A stretch of 6,541 bases of DNA. It comes from Rhodocyclaceae bacterium. Lineage in GTDB: Bacteria > Pseudomonadota > Gammaproteobacteria > Burkholderiales > Rhodocyclaceae. Made by a program: the position numbers and the translations under genes. Position 1 is the stretch's first letter, and every line of letters starts with the position of its first letter. The notes under the pieces were generated by a model that saw only the letters and a list, made by a program, of their open reading frames with translations, had not been told where the DNA came from and did no database searches. Positions 1 to 5,410 of this stretch are shown here, piece after piece. Location: the NCBI GenBank assembly GCA_018262875.1, contig JADFDL010000095.1, positions 1 through 6,541 of the forward strand, in the 5' to 3' direction.

Positions 1-603
1 TGGCTGATCAACCCGGATTTTGCCGTCTGCGGCCAGGTGAATTTCCAGGAGCGCCAGGGCGAGGAATGCCTCGCCGCCAACGTCGACACGGTGCTGACGC
101 GCGTCAAGGCCAAGTACGCCCAGTACGGCGTGACGGAACAGCCCTTCGTCATCGTCAAGGCGGATGCCGGCACCTACGGCATGGGCATCATGACGGTGCG
201 CGACGCCTCGGAAGTGAAGGGGCTCAACCGCAAGCAGCGCAACAAGATGGCGGTGGGCAAGGAGGGCCTGCAGGTCAGCGAGGTCATCATCCAGGAGGGT
301 GTGCACACCCACGAGACCATCGAGGGCAACGTCGCCGAGCCGGTGGTGTACATGATCGACCGCTACGTCGTCGGCGGCTTCTACCGGGTGAACACCGAGC
401 GCGGCCGCGACGAGAACCTCAACGCGCCGGGCATGCGCTTCGAGCCGCTGGCTTTCGACTGCGGCTGCAGCCTGCCCGATCCCGGCTGTGCGCCGGACGA
501 TGCGCCCAACCGTTTTTTCGCCTACGGCGTGGTGGCGCGCCTGGCCCTGCTCGCCGCCGCCGTCGAGCTGGAGCTGTCGGCACCGCCGATGGAAATCGCG
601 TGA
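1..603 (+). CDS. gshA: Glutamate-cysteine ligase, C-terminal part (5' end outside window)
   Basis: This enzyme makes gamma-glutamylcysteine from glutamate and cysteine with ATP, the first step of cytosolic glutathione synthesis. The reading frame is open from base 1 to the TGA at 601-603, giving 200 residues. The codons before the first possible start (GTG at 37) already read as family sequence, so the gene enters from the left and the start is not visible. I recognise the proteobacterial GshA type, which is unrelated in sequence to E. coli GshA. Key blocks are VIVKADAGTYGMGIM (codons at 148-192), LNRKQRNKMAV, EVIIQEGVHTHETIEG, PVVYMIDRYVVGGFYRVN and DENLNAPGMRFEPLAF. The family is usually a little over 400 residues (from memory), so roughly half is present. 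gshB follows after 103 bp on the same strand, which supports the assignment. No frameshift or lost block is seen. Confidence 0.93.
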   Translation, partial: WLINPDFAVCGQVNFQERQGEECLAANVDTVLTRVKAKYAQYGVTEQPFVIVKADAGTYGMGIMTVRDASEVKGLNRKQRNKMAVGKEGLQVSEVIIQEGVHTHETIEGNVAEPVVYMIDRYVVGGFYRVNTERGRDENLNAPGMRFEPLAFDCGCSLPDPGCAPDDAPNRFFAYGVVARLALLAAAVELELSAPPMEIA

Positions 604-706
604 ACGCCCCGCTGCCGGGCCGCCCCAAGGCGGGGCCAGCCAATATCATGGAACGAAGCGAGCATCCGTCACCCCCTTCCTCGGGAAGGGGGAGGGGGGG
701 CAGGCA
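604..706 (+). repeat. gshA-gshB spacer with palindromes and a G-rich leader
   Basis: No gene is seen here. The spacer carries a short inverted repeat (GCCCC at 622-626, GGGGC at 632-636). It also carries a perfect 9-bp inverted repeat: CCCCCTTCC at 672-680 and GGAAGGGGG at 684-692, with a 3-nt TCG loop. Such GC-rich palindromes look like the small dispersed intergenic repeats common in betaproteobacterial genomes; that is a resemblance from memory, not a search result. The motif CCCCAAGG at 623-630 recurs in the palindrome inside apbE at 2539-2546. The hairpin is not followed by a T run, so it is not an intrinsic terminator. Confidence 0.6.
693..700 (+). promoter_or_regulatory. Ribosome binding site of gshB, inside a G-run
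   Basis: AGGGGGGG ends 6 nt before the GTG start at 707 and is the only Shine-Dalgarno-like sequence for gshB. It directly abuts the right arm of the 672-692 hairpin. The five C residues of the left arm (672-676) could also pair with this G-run, so the site could be partly occluded. The G tracts 683-685, 688-692 and 694-700 also fit a minimal G-quadruplex pattern on the mRNA strand. Use as a ribosome binding site is likely; any regulatory effect is inference. Confidence 0.55.
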
Positions 707-1651
707 GTGAAACTCGCCTTCATTCTCGATCCGCTGGAACATCTGAAGGCCTACAAGGATTCCAGCGTCGCCATGATGCGCGAGGCGCAGGCGCGCGGTC
801 ATGAAGTCTGGGCGATCATGCGGCCGGCACTGGCCTGGCGCGATGGGGCGGTGCGCGCGGCCGCTTCGCGCCTCGTCGTGCGCGCGGATCATCATGACTG
901 GTTCGAAGCGTCGGCGCCGCAGGAGACCGTTCTCGCGGCATTCGATGCCGTGTTGATGCGCCAGGACCCGCCTTTCGACATCGAGTACATCACCGCCACC
1001 TGGCTGCTGGAGCGCGCCCAGGCCGGCGGCGCCCGCGTCATCAACGACCCGCGCGCGGTGCGCGATCATTCCGAGAAGCTCGCCATCCTGGAGTTCCCGC
1101 AGTTCACTCCAGAAACGGTGGTGGCGCGCGAAGCGGAGACGCTGCAGGCCTTCATCGAGTCGGCCGGAGACGCCATCCTCAAGCCGCTTGACGGCATGGG
1201 CGGCAGCCAGGTGTTCCGCGTGCGCCGCGACGACCCCAACCGCAACGTCATCGTCGAGACGCTGACCTGCTGCACGGCGCGCACCATCATGGCGCAGCGC
1301 TACCTGCCGGCCATCGCGCAGGGCGACAAGCGCATCCTGCTCATCGGCGGCGCGCCGGTACCGTTCGCGCTGGCGCGCATCCCCAAGGCGGGCGAGACGC
1401 GCGGCAACCTCGCCGCCGGCGGCAGCGGCGTGGCGCAGCCGCTCTCCGCCCGCGACCGCGCGATCGCCGAACACCTGGCGCCGATCCTGCACGGCCGCGG
1501 CATCCTGCTCGCCGGCATCGACGTCATCGGCGACCATCTCACCGAGATCAACGTCACCAGCCCGACCTGCTTCGTCGAGATCACGCAGCAGACCGGCTTC
1601 GACGTCGCCGGCATGTTCATCGACGCCCTCGAAAGGGAATGCCAAGCTTGA
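707..1651 (+). CDS. gshB: Glutathione synthetase (ATP-grasp)
   Basis: It ligates glycine to gamma-glutamylcysteine with ATP, the second and last step of glutathione synthesis in the cytoplasm. The product is 314 residues, the usual size for GshB (about 315). The GTG start at 707 gives the typical N-terminus MKLAFILDPLEHLKAYKDSS, with the first strand of the pre-ATP-grasp domain and no extension. Visible motifs are NDPRAVRDHSEKL, the ATP-grasp glycine loop KPLDGMGG (residues 159-166), MAQRYLPAIAQGDKR (GDKR at 206-209), RGNLAAGG, and the Mg/ATP-binding EINVTSP (280-286) near the C-terminus. All key residues look intact. The TGA stop (1649-1651) coincides with the left edge of the large inverted repeat at 1650-1722, and the gene overlaps the next one by 13 nt. 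It is very probably co-transcribed with gshA. Confidence 0.96.
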   Translation: MKLAFILDPLEHLKAYKDSSVAMMREAQARGHEVWAIMRPALAWRDGAVRAAASRLVVRADHHDWFEASAPQETVLAAFDAVLMRQDPPFDIEYITATWLLERAQAGGARVINDPRAVRDHSEKLAILEFPQFTPETVVAREAETLQAFIESAGDAILKPLDGMGGSQVFRVRRDDPNRNVIVETLTCCTARTIMAQRYLPAIAQGDKRILLIGGAPVPFALARIPKAGETRGNLAAGGSGVAQPLSARDRAIAEHLAPILHGRGILLAGIDVIGDHLTEINVTSPTCFVEITQQTGFDVAGMFIDALERECQA

Positions 1652-2757
1652 ACCACAGAGGGCACAGAGAACACAGAGATTTATCGGGTTTTTCTCTGTG
1701 CGCTCTGTGTGCTCTGTGGTTCATGTTTTTCCTCGGCGGCTGCGCCAGGGCGCCGCAACTCCACCAGCGCGAAGCCTACGTCTTCGGCACCCGCGTCGAA
1801 GTGTCGGTGTGGGGCGAATCGGCGAAGAAGTCGCAGCAGGCGCTGGCGGCCGTCCTCGCCGAGTTCGACCGTCTGCACAGGATGCTGCATGCCTGGCAGC
1901 CTTCAGAGCTGACTGCCCTGAATGAAGCCATCGTCCGCGGCGAGCGCGACATCGCCGTATCCCCGGAACTGACTTTTATCCTCAAGGATGCGGCAGCCAT
2001 TGCCGCACAATCGGACCAGTTGTTCAATCCCGCCATCGGCAATCTGGTCGCCTTGTGGGGCTTCCATTCCGACGAGTTCAAGCCTCAGCTTCCCGAGGCT
2101 GCGGCGGTCGAGGCGGCGGTCAAGGCGCGGCCGCGCATGAGCGACCTGTCCTTCGCCGGGGAGCGCGTCAGCAGTCGCAACCGCTCCGTGCAGCTCGACC
2201 TCGGCGGCTATGCCAAGGGCTATGCGCTGGATCGCGCGGCCGGCATCCTGCGCGGGCAGGGCGTGAACAACGCCCTCATCAACATCGGCGGCAATATCAT
2301 GGCGCTGGGCGACAAGGGCGGCCAGCCCTGGCGCGTCGGCATCCAGCATCCGCGCGCCGCCGCGCCGCTGGCCACGCTGGAACTGCGCGACGGCGAGGCA
2401 GTCGGCACTTCGGGCGACTACCAGCGCTATTTCGAGGTCGACGGCAAGCGCTACTGCCACCTGCTCGATCCGCGCAGCGGCCGGCCGGCCGAGGGAACGC
2501 AGGCGGTCACGGTGCTGATTCCGCCGCGGATGGGCGCACCCCAAGGGGACTTCCTTCGGGGCGCCGGCGCGCTGTCGGACGCGGCGAGCAAGCCGCTCTT
2601 CATTGCCGGCGCTGCCGAATGGCGCGGCCTGGCGCGCCGCCTCGGGGTGGAACAGGCGCTGCTGATCGACGGCGAGGGCGTGATGCAGGTCACGGCGGCG
2701 TTTCGCCAGCGGCTTACCATGCTCGCATCCGACATGAAAATCGTGAGCGAGCCGTGA
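1639..2757 (+). CDS. apbE: FAD:protein FMN transferase, ApbE-type lipoprotein
   Basis: ApbE enzymes attach FMN from FAD covalently to Thr/Ser of exported redox proteins such as NqrB/NqrC and RnfG/RnfD. The frame is 372 residues. Family blocks are REAYVFGTRVEVSVWG after the signal peptide, LDLGGYAKGYALDRAAGIL (D187, K193), NIGGNI (215-220), GTSGDYQRYFEVDGKRYCHLLDPRSGRPA (G256 to about 284) and SDAASKPLFIAG (D314). The N-terminus has a basic region, a hydrophobic stretch (about 18-32) and a lipobox L32-G33-G34-C35, so it is an exported lipoprotein. The basic and hydrophobic regions are encoded by an inverted repeat (1650-1722). Two starts are possible. ATG 1639 has AAGGG only 1 nt upstream, which is too close. 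TTG 1648 overlaps the gshB stop as TTGA and has better spacing (10 nt). About 11 residues (R303 to R313 region) are encoded by a second palindrome. The position usually occupied by Thr four residues after D314 is Lys. The target flavoprotein is not in the window. Confidence 0.9.
   Translation: MPSLNHRGHREHRDLSGFSLCALCALWFMFFLGGCARAPQLHQREAYVFGTRVEVSVWGESAKKSQQALAAVLAEFDRLHRMLHAWQPSELTALNEAIVRGERDIAVSPELTFILKDAAAIAAQSDQLFNPAIGNLVALWGFHSDEFKPQLPEAAAVEAAVKARPRMSDLSFAGERVSSRNRSVQLDLGGYAKGYALDRAAGILRGQGVNNALINIGGNIMALGDKGGQPWRVGIQHPRAAAPLATLELRDGEAVGTSGDYQRYFEVDGKRYCHLLDPRSGRPAEGTQAVTVLIPPRMGAPQGDFLRGAGALSDAASKPLFIAGAAEWRGLARRLGVEQALLIDGEGVMQVTAAFRQRLTMLASDMKIVSEP
1650..1722 (+). repeat. Large inverted repeat ('NHRGHREHR' type) over the apbE start
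   Basis: The left arm is 1650-1679 and the right arm 1693-1722, 30 nt each. By my hand count 26 of 30 positions pair. They enclose a 13-nt loop (1680-1692). Each arm is built of 9-nt units around CACAGAG, so the left arm reads NHRGHREHRD in the apbE frame and the right arm reads SLCALCALWF. I recognise this peptide string from many unrelated bacterial genomes, where the element is intergenic and often produces spurious short ORF calls. Here it covers the gshB stop and the first 28 or so codons of apbE. Its transcript would fold into a long hairpin beginning at the apbE start region. Confidence 0.92.
2534..2564 (+). repeat. Small imperfect palindrome embedded in frame in apbE
   Basis: The core is CCCCAAGG (2539-2546), a GGACTT loop, then CCTTCGGGG (2553-2561). 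AAGG pairs with CCTT, and CCCC pairs with GGGG around one bulged C. GCGC-like flanks lie at both ends. It encodes the stretch APQGDFLRG between the conserved VTVLIPP and GAGALSDAASK parts of ApbE. The motif resembles GC-rich dispersed palindromes of betaproteobacteria and shares CCCCAAGG with the gshA-gshB spacer. That it is an inserted repeat rather than native coding sequence is inference. Confidence 0.55.
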
Positions 2758-2939
2758 ATGACGAATACGTAAATCGCATGGTGCGCCGCCGCATCGGCCT
2801 GGATGCCCTGCGCCGCCTGCGGCGCCTGGTCGATGCCGGCCGGGCGCAGGAAGCGGGCAATGCCCGCCTGGCGCAACGCCTGGCCATCGCGCTCGCCGTC
2901 CTGGCGGGACTGACTTTTCTCCTCTTCGTCTTTCGCTGA
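2754..2939 (+). CDS. Small single-pass membrane protein, unknown function
   Basis: This is a 61-residue product that I do not recognise. The GTG start at 2754 overlaps the apbE stop as GTGA, the same junction type as ptsH-ptsI. An in-frame ATG at 2778 is an alternative that would give 53 residues. Residues 8-43 are strongly basic and helical-looking (RMVRRRIGLDALRRLRRLVD). Residues 43-60 form one hydrophobic segment (LAIALAVLAGLTFLLFVF), and the protein ends with a single Arg, so it resembles a C-terminally anchored protein with its N-terminus in the cytoplasm. It has no cysteine, so it is not the small cysteine-bearing NqrM-type factor. The overlap with apbE suggests co-expression and perhaps a role in the same process. 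It is probably a real gene because the frame stops cleanly after the membrane segment, but this is not certain. Confidence 0.6.
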   Translation: MNDEYVNRMVRRRIGLDALRRLRRLVDAGRAQEAGNARLAQRLAIALAVLAGLTFLLFVFR

Positions 2940-2943
2940 CCGC

Positions 2944-2959
2944 GCCGGCACACGCCGGC
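2944..2959 (+). repeat. Short GC hairpin after the apbE unit
   Basis: GCCGGC (2944-2949), loop ACAC, GCCGGC (2954-2959) gives a 6-bp stem just after the stop of the small membrane protein gene. It is followed by CTTCGGTT, not a proper T run, so it is at best a weak terminator separating the glutathione/apbE unit from the phosphorelay genes. Confidence 0.35.
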
Positions 2960-2966
2960 CTTCGGT

Positions 2967-2972
2967 TACAAT
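2967..2972 (+). promoter_or_regulatory. Candidate -10 box for the EIIA-ptsH-ptsI unit
   Basis: TACAAT within GGTTACAATC matches the -10 consensus at 5 of 6 positions and sits in the only non-coding gap before the phosphorelay genes. No good -35 box lies 16-18 bp upstream, where the sequence is GC-rich. A second AT-rich hexamer, CATAAT, is at 2979-2984. Transcription from here would give a leader of about 10-20 nt. Support is only moderate. Confidence 0.45.
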
Positions 2973-2997
2973 CAAACGCATAATCTCCGTCGCGATC

Positions 2998-3402
2998 ATG
3001 ATCGGCATTTTATTGATAACCCACGGCAGCCTGGGCGAGTCGCTCGTCCAGTGCGCTTGCCACGTCCTCAACAAGCGTCCGCCGCAGATCGCCCAGCTCG
3101 GCGTGTCCGGCCAGGACGATCCGCTCGACGCGCTTCCTCTGGCGCGCAACATGATGAATCTGGTCGACACGGGCGAGGGGGTGCTGCTGCTCACCGACAT
3201 CTTCGGCGCCACGCCGAGCAATATCGCGCTGAAGCTGCTCGCCCCGGGCCGCGTCGAGGGCGTTTCGGGGGTGAGCCTGCCCATGCTGCTGCGCGCGCTC
3301 ACCTATCGCGAAAAAGACATGGAGACGCTGCTGGCCAAGGCCGTAGCGGGCGGACGCGACGGCGTGATGCTGATGAAAGGTGCGAGAGATGCCGCGGGCT
3401 GA
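2998..3402 (+). CDS. PTS EIIA component, mannose/fructose family (ManX-like)
   Basis: This is a soluble cytoplasmic phosphocarrier that accepts phosphate from HPr. It is 134 residues, the size of a stand-alone EIIA(Man) domain. The start MIGILLITHGSLGESL puts the phosphorylated histidine at position 9 (THG), and LLTDIFGATPSNIA (64-77) has the conserved Asp67, both as in E. coli IIA(Man). No EIIB, EIIC or EIID gene follows; HPr and EI do. The gene therefore probably serves a regulatory phosphorelay rather than sugar uptake, as known for betaproteobacteria with incomplete PTS. The ATG at 2998 has no clear Shine-Dalgarno sequence and a short leader. The 3' end overlaps ptsH by 14 nt. Some relatives are called ptsM or manX; I leave the symbol blank. 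Confidence 0.93.
   Translation: MIGILLITHGSLGESLVQCACHVLNKRPPQIAQLGVSGQDDPLDALPLARNMMNLVDTGEGVLLLTDIFGATPSNIALKLLAPGRVEGVSGVSLPMLLRALTYREKDMETLLAKAVAGGRDGVMLMKGARDAAG
3375..3380 (+). promoter_or_regulatory. Ribosome binding site fixing the ptsH start
   Basis: GAAAGG lies 8 nt before ATG 3389, inside the end of the EIIA gene. It supports ATG 3389 over the in-frame GTG at 3380, which would be part of this same site. ATG 3389 also places the active histidine exactly at residue 15 and the regulatory serine at 46. Confidence 0.7.
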
Positions 3403-3658
3403 AGCGGAGATCGTCAACAAACTTGGCCTGCACGCCCGCGCCTCGGCGAAACTGACCCAGGTGGCGACGGCCTTCGCCAGCGAGGTCTGGCTGGAGCGCA
3501 ATAACCGTCGCGTCAACGCCAAGAGCATCATGGGCGTCATGATGCTGGCGGCCGGCAAGGGCGCCACGGTGATCGTCGAGACGGAAGGCGCCGATGCGGA
3601 TGCCGCCCTGCAGGCCATCCTCAGGCTGATCGCCGACAAGTTCGGCGAAAGCGAGTGA
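3389..3658 (+). CDS. ptsH: Phosphocarrier protein HPr
   Basis: HPr carries phosphate from EI to EIIA proteins in the cytoplasm. It is 89 residues, a normal HPr length. The active-site block is NKLGLHARASAKL with His15 and Arg17, and the regulatory block is NAKSIMGVMMLAAGKG with Ser46. The intact Ser46 block fits phosphorylation by HPr kinase/phosphorylase, an enzyme known in many betaproteobacteria but not encoded in this window. The start at ATG 3389 is chosen because it has a well-spaced GAAAGG and gives canonical residue numbering. The gene overlaps the EIIA gene by 14 nt and its stop overlaps the GTG of ptsI (GTGA), so translation of all three is probably coupled. Confidence 0.96.
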   Translation: MPRAEAEIVNKLGLHARASAKLTQVATAFASEVWLERNNRRVNAKSIMGVMMLAAGKGATVIVETEGADADAALQAILRLIADKFGESE

Positions 3659-5379
3659 GCTTTACGCTGCACGGCCTTGCCGTCTCGCACGGCATCGCCA
3701 TCGGCCATGCCCACCTCGTCTCGCATGCGACGCTCGAGGTGGAGCATTACGTTCTGCCCGGCCGCTTCGTCGGCGAGGAGATCGCGCGCTTCGACGCGGC
3801 CGTCGCCGAAGTGCGCGCCGAGCTGGACGGACTGTTGGCCGGCGGCGACCCCGGCGCGCCGGCCGAATTGACGGCCTTCATCGACCTGCACCAGATGCTG
3901 CTGGCCGATCCGATGCTGATCGGCACGACGCGCGAGCTGATCCGCGAGCGGCGCTGCAACGCCGAATGGGCGCTGGTGCAGCATATGGAGCGCCTCGCCG
4001 AGCAGTTCGACCAGATCGAGGACGAATACCTGCGCGAGCGCAAGGCCGACGTCGTCCAGGTAGTCGAGCGCGTGCTGAAGGTGCTCATGGGCCACCCCGG
4101 CCACCCGCCCAGGCACACCCGCGGCGAACAACTCATCGTCGTCGCCCACGACCTGTCGCCGGCCGACACCCTCCAGTTCAAGCAGCTCAAGATCGGCGGC
4201 TTCGTCACCGATCTGGGCGCCGCCACTTCGCACACCGCCATCGTCGCGCGCAGCCTGGCCATCCCGGCGGTGGTCGGCCTGCACCACGCGCGCGACCTGA
4301 TCCGCGAGGACGACATGCTGATCGTCGACGGCACGCGCGGCGTGCTGATCGTCGATCCGGATGCGCGGGTGCTGGAGGAATACCGCCTGCGCAAGAGCGC
4401 GCTGGAACTGGAGCGCGCCAAGCTCAAGCGCCTGAAGAAGTCGCGCGCGGCCACCCTCGACGGCACCGATATCGAGCTGACCGCCAACATCGAGCTGACC
4501 GCCGACATGGACCAGGTGAAGGCGGCCGGCGCGGCCGGCATCGGCCTGTTCCGCACGGAATTCCTCTTCCTCAACCGCGACGGCATGCCGAGCGAGGAGG
4601 AGCAGTTCGCCGCCTACCGCAGCGTGGCGGAGGCCATGGACGGCCGCCCGGTGACCATTCGCAGCCTGGACATCGGCGCCGACAAGAACCTGCGCGGCGT
4701 CGAGCGCACCGAGGCCAATCCGGCGCTGGGGCAGCGCGCCATCCGCTACTGCCTGGCCGAGCCGCAGATTTTCCTCACCCAACTGCGCGCCATCCTGCGC
4801 GCTTCGCATCACGGCCGCGTCAAGCTGCTGGTGCCCATGCTGGCGCATGCGCACGAGATCGAGCAGACGCTGGCCCTGCTGGCCCAGGCCAAAGAGCAGT
4901 TGCGCGGCCGCGGACAGCCCTTCGACGAAGGCATCGAGGTCGGCGGCATGATCGAGATCCCCGCCGCCGCGCTGGCCCTCGGCGTGTTCCTGGCCAAGCT
5001 GGATTTCCTTTCCATCGGCACCAACGACCTGATCCAGTACACCCTCGCCATCGACCGCACGGACGAGGCGGTGGCGCATCTCTACGATCCGCTGCATCCC
5101 GCCGTGCTGCGCCTGATCGCCCACACCATCCAGGCCGGCAAGCGCGCCGGCCTGCCGGTGGCGGTGTGCGGCGAGATGGCCGGCGATCCGACCTTGACGC
5201 GCCTGCTGCTCGGCATGGGCCTGCGCCAGTTCTCCATGCACCCGGCACAGATCCTCGAGGTCAAGCAACAAGTGCTGCAAAGCGACTGCGCCCGCCTGCG
5301 CCGCCAGGTCGCGCGCATGCTCAACACCGACGACCCGGTCCGGCTGCGCGCCCAGTTGGGGCGACTCAACGCCAATTGA
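3655..5379 (+). CDS. ptsI: PTS enzyme I (phosphoenolpyruvate-protein phosphotransferase)
   Basis: EI autophosphorylates from phosphoenolpyruvate and passes phosphate to HPr. It is 574 residues, a full-length EI. There is no N-terminal GAF domain, so it is not the nitrogen-PTS paralogue PtsP. The order is N-terminal HPr-binding/phosphohistidine domain with GAATSHTAIVAR (phosphorylated His193), then the PEP-binding TIM barrel with GLFRTEFLF (Arg300), TIRSLDIGADK (Arg336), GGMIEIP (Glu434), SIGTNDLIQYTLAIDR (Asp458) and CGEMAG (acid-base Cys505). The usual GGDK is GADK here, a mild variant that does not touch a charged catalytic residue. The GTG start at 3655 overlaps the ptsH stop and gives MSFTLHGLAVSHGIAIG, the normal EI N-terminus. 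Its TGA stop lies within the -35 box of the next promoter. Confidence 0.97.
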   Translation: MSFTLHGLAVSHGIAIGHAHLVSHATLEVEHYVLPGRFVGEEIARFDAAVAEVRAELDGLLAGGDPGAPAELTAFIDLHQMLLADPMLIGTTRELIRERRCNAEWALVQHMERLAEQFDQIEDEYLRERKADVVQVVERVLKVLMGHPGHPPRHTRGEQLIVVAHDLSPADTLQFKQLKIGGFVTDLGAATSHTAIVARSLAIPAVVGLHHARDLIREDDMLIVDGTRGVLIVDPDARVLEEYRLRKSALELERAKLKRLKKSRAATLDGTDIELTANIELTADMDQVKAAGAAGIGLFRTEFLFLNRDGMPSEEEQFAAYRSVAEAMDGRPVTIRSLDIGADKNLRGVERTEANPALGQRAIRYCLAEPQIFLTQLRAILRASHHGRVKLLVPMLAHAHEIEQTLALLAQAKEQLRGRGQPFDEGIEVGGMIEIPAAALALGVFLAKLDFLSIGTNDLIQYTLAIDRTDEAVAHLYDPLHPAVLRLIAHTIQAGKRAGLPVAVCGEMAGDPTLTRLLLGMGLRQFSMHPAQILEVKQQVLQSDCARLRRQVARMLNTDDPVRLRAQLGRLNAN

Positions 5380-5404
5380 CAAGCGCGGCCTGTCGCGGTA
5401 ATTT
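5376..5404 (+). promoter_or_regulatory. Sigma70 promoter of the metX leader
   Basis: There is a perfect TTGACA at 5376-5381, a 17-bp spacer, and TAATTT at 5399-5404 (matching the TATAAT consensus at positions 1, 2 and 6). The -35 box shares its TGA with the ptsI stop codon (5377-5379). The expected transcription start, about 7 nt after the -10 box, is near 5411, two bases before the first helix of the riboswitch. This spatial fit is strong independent support. Confidence 0.82.
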
Positions 5405-5410
5405 CCTCCC

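Noticed and set aside
37..39. GTG as the start of gshA
   Set aside because: Codons before it continue the family sequence with no stop back to base 1, so the gene simply begins outside the window.
419..1645. A 408-codon open frame on the minus strand opposite gshA end and gshB
   Set aside because: It crosses the palindromic spacer and mirrors gshB codons; no protein motif is visible.
1651..1720. CRISPR array, because of 9-nt spaced CACAGAG units
   Set aside because: The units are far too short, are arranged as two inverted arms with no unique spacers, and match a known dispersed repeat type.
2944..2970. Intrinsic terminator after the small membrane gene
   Set aside because: The stem is only 6 bp and lacks a T run; it is kept only as a weak hairpin.
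2451..3302. A 283-codon minus-strand frame across the end of apbE, the small membrane gene and EIIA
   Set aside because: It covers two gene boundaries and a promoter gap, with Ser/Arg/Pro-rich shadow composition.
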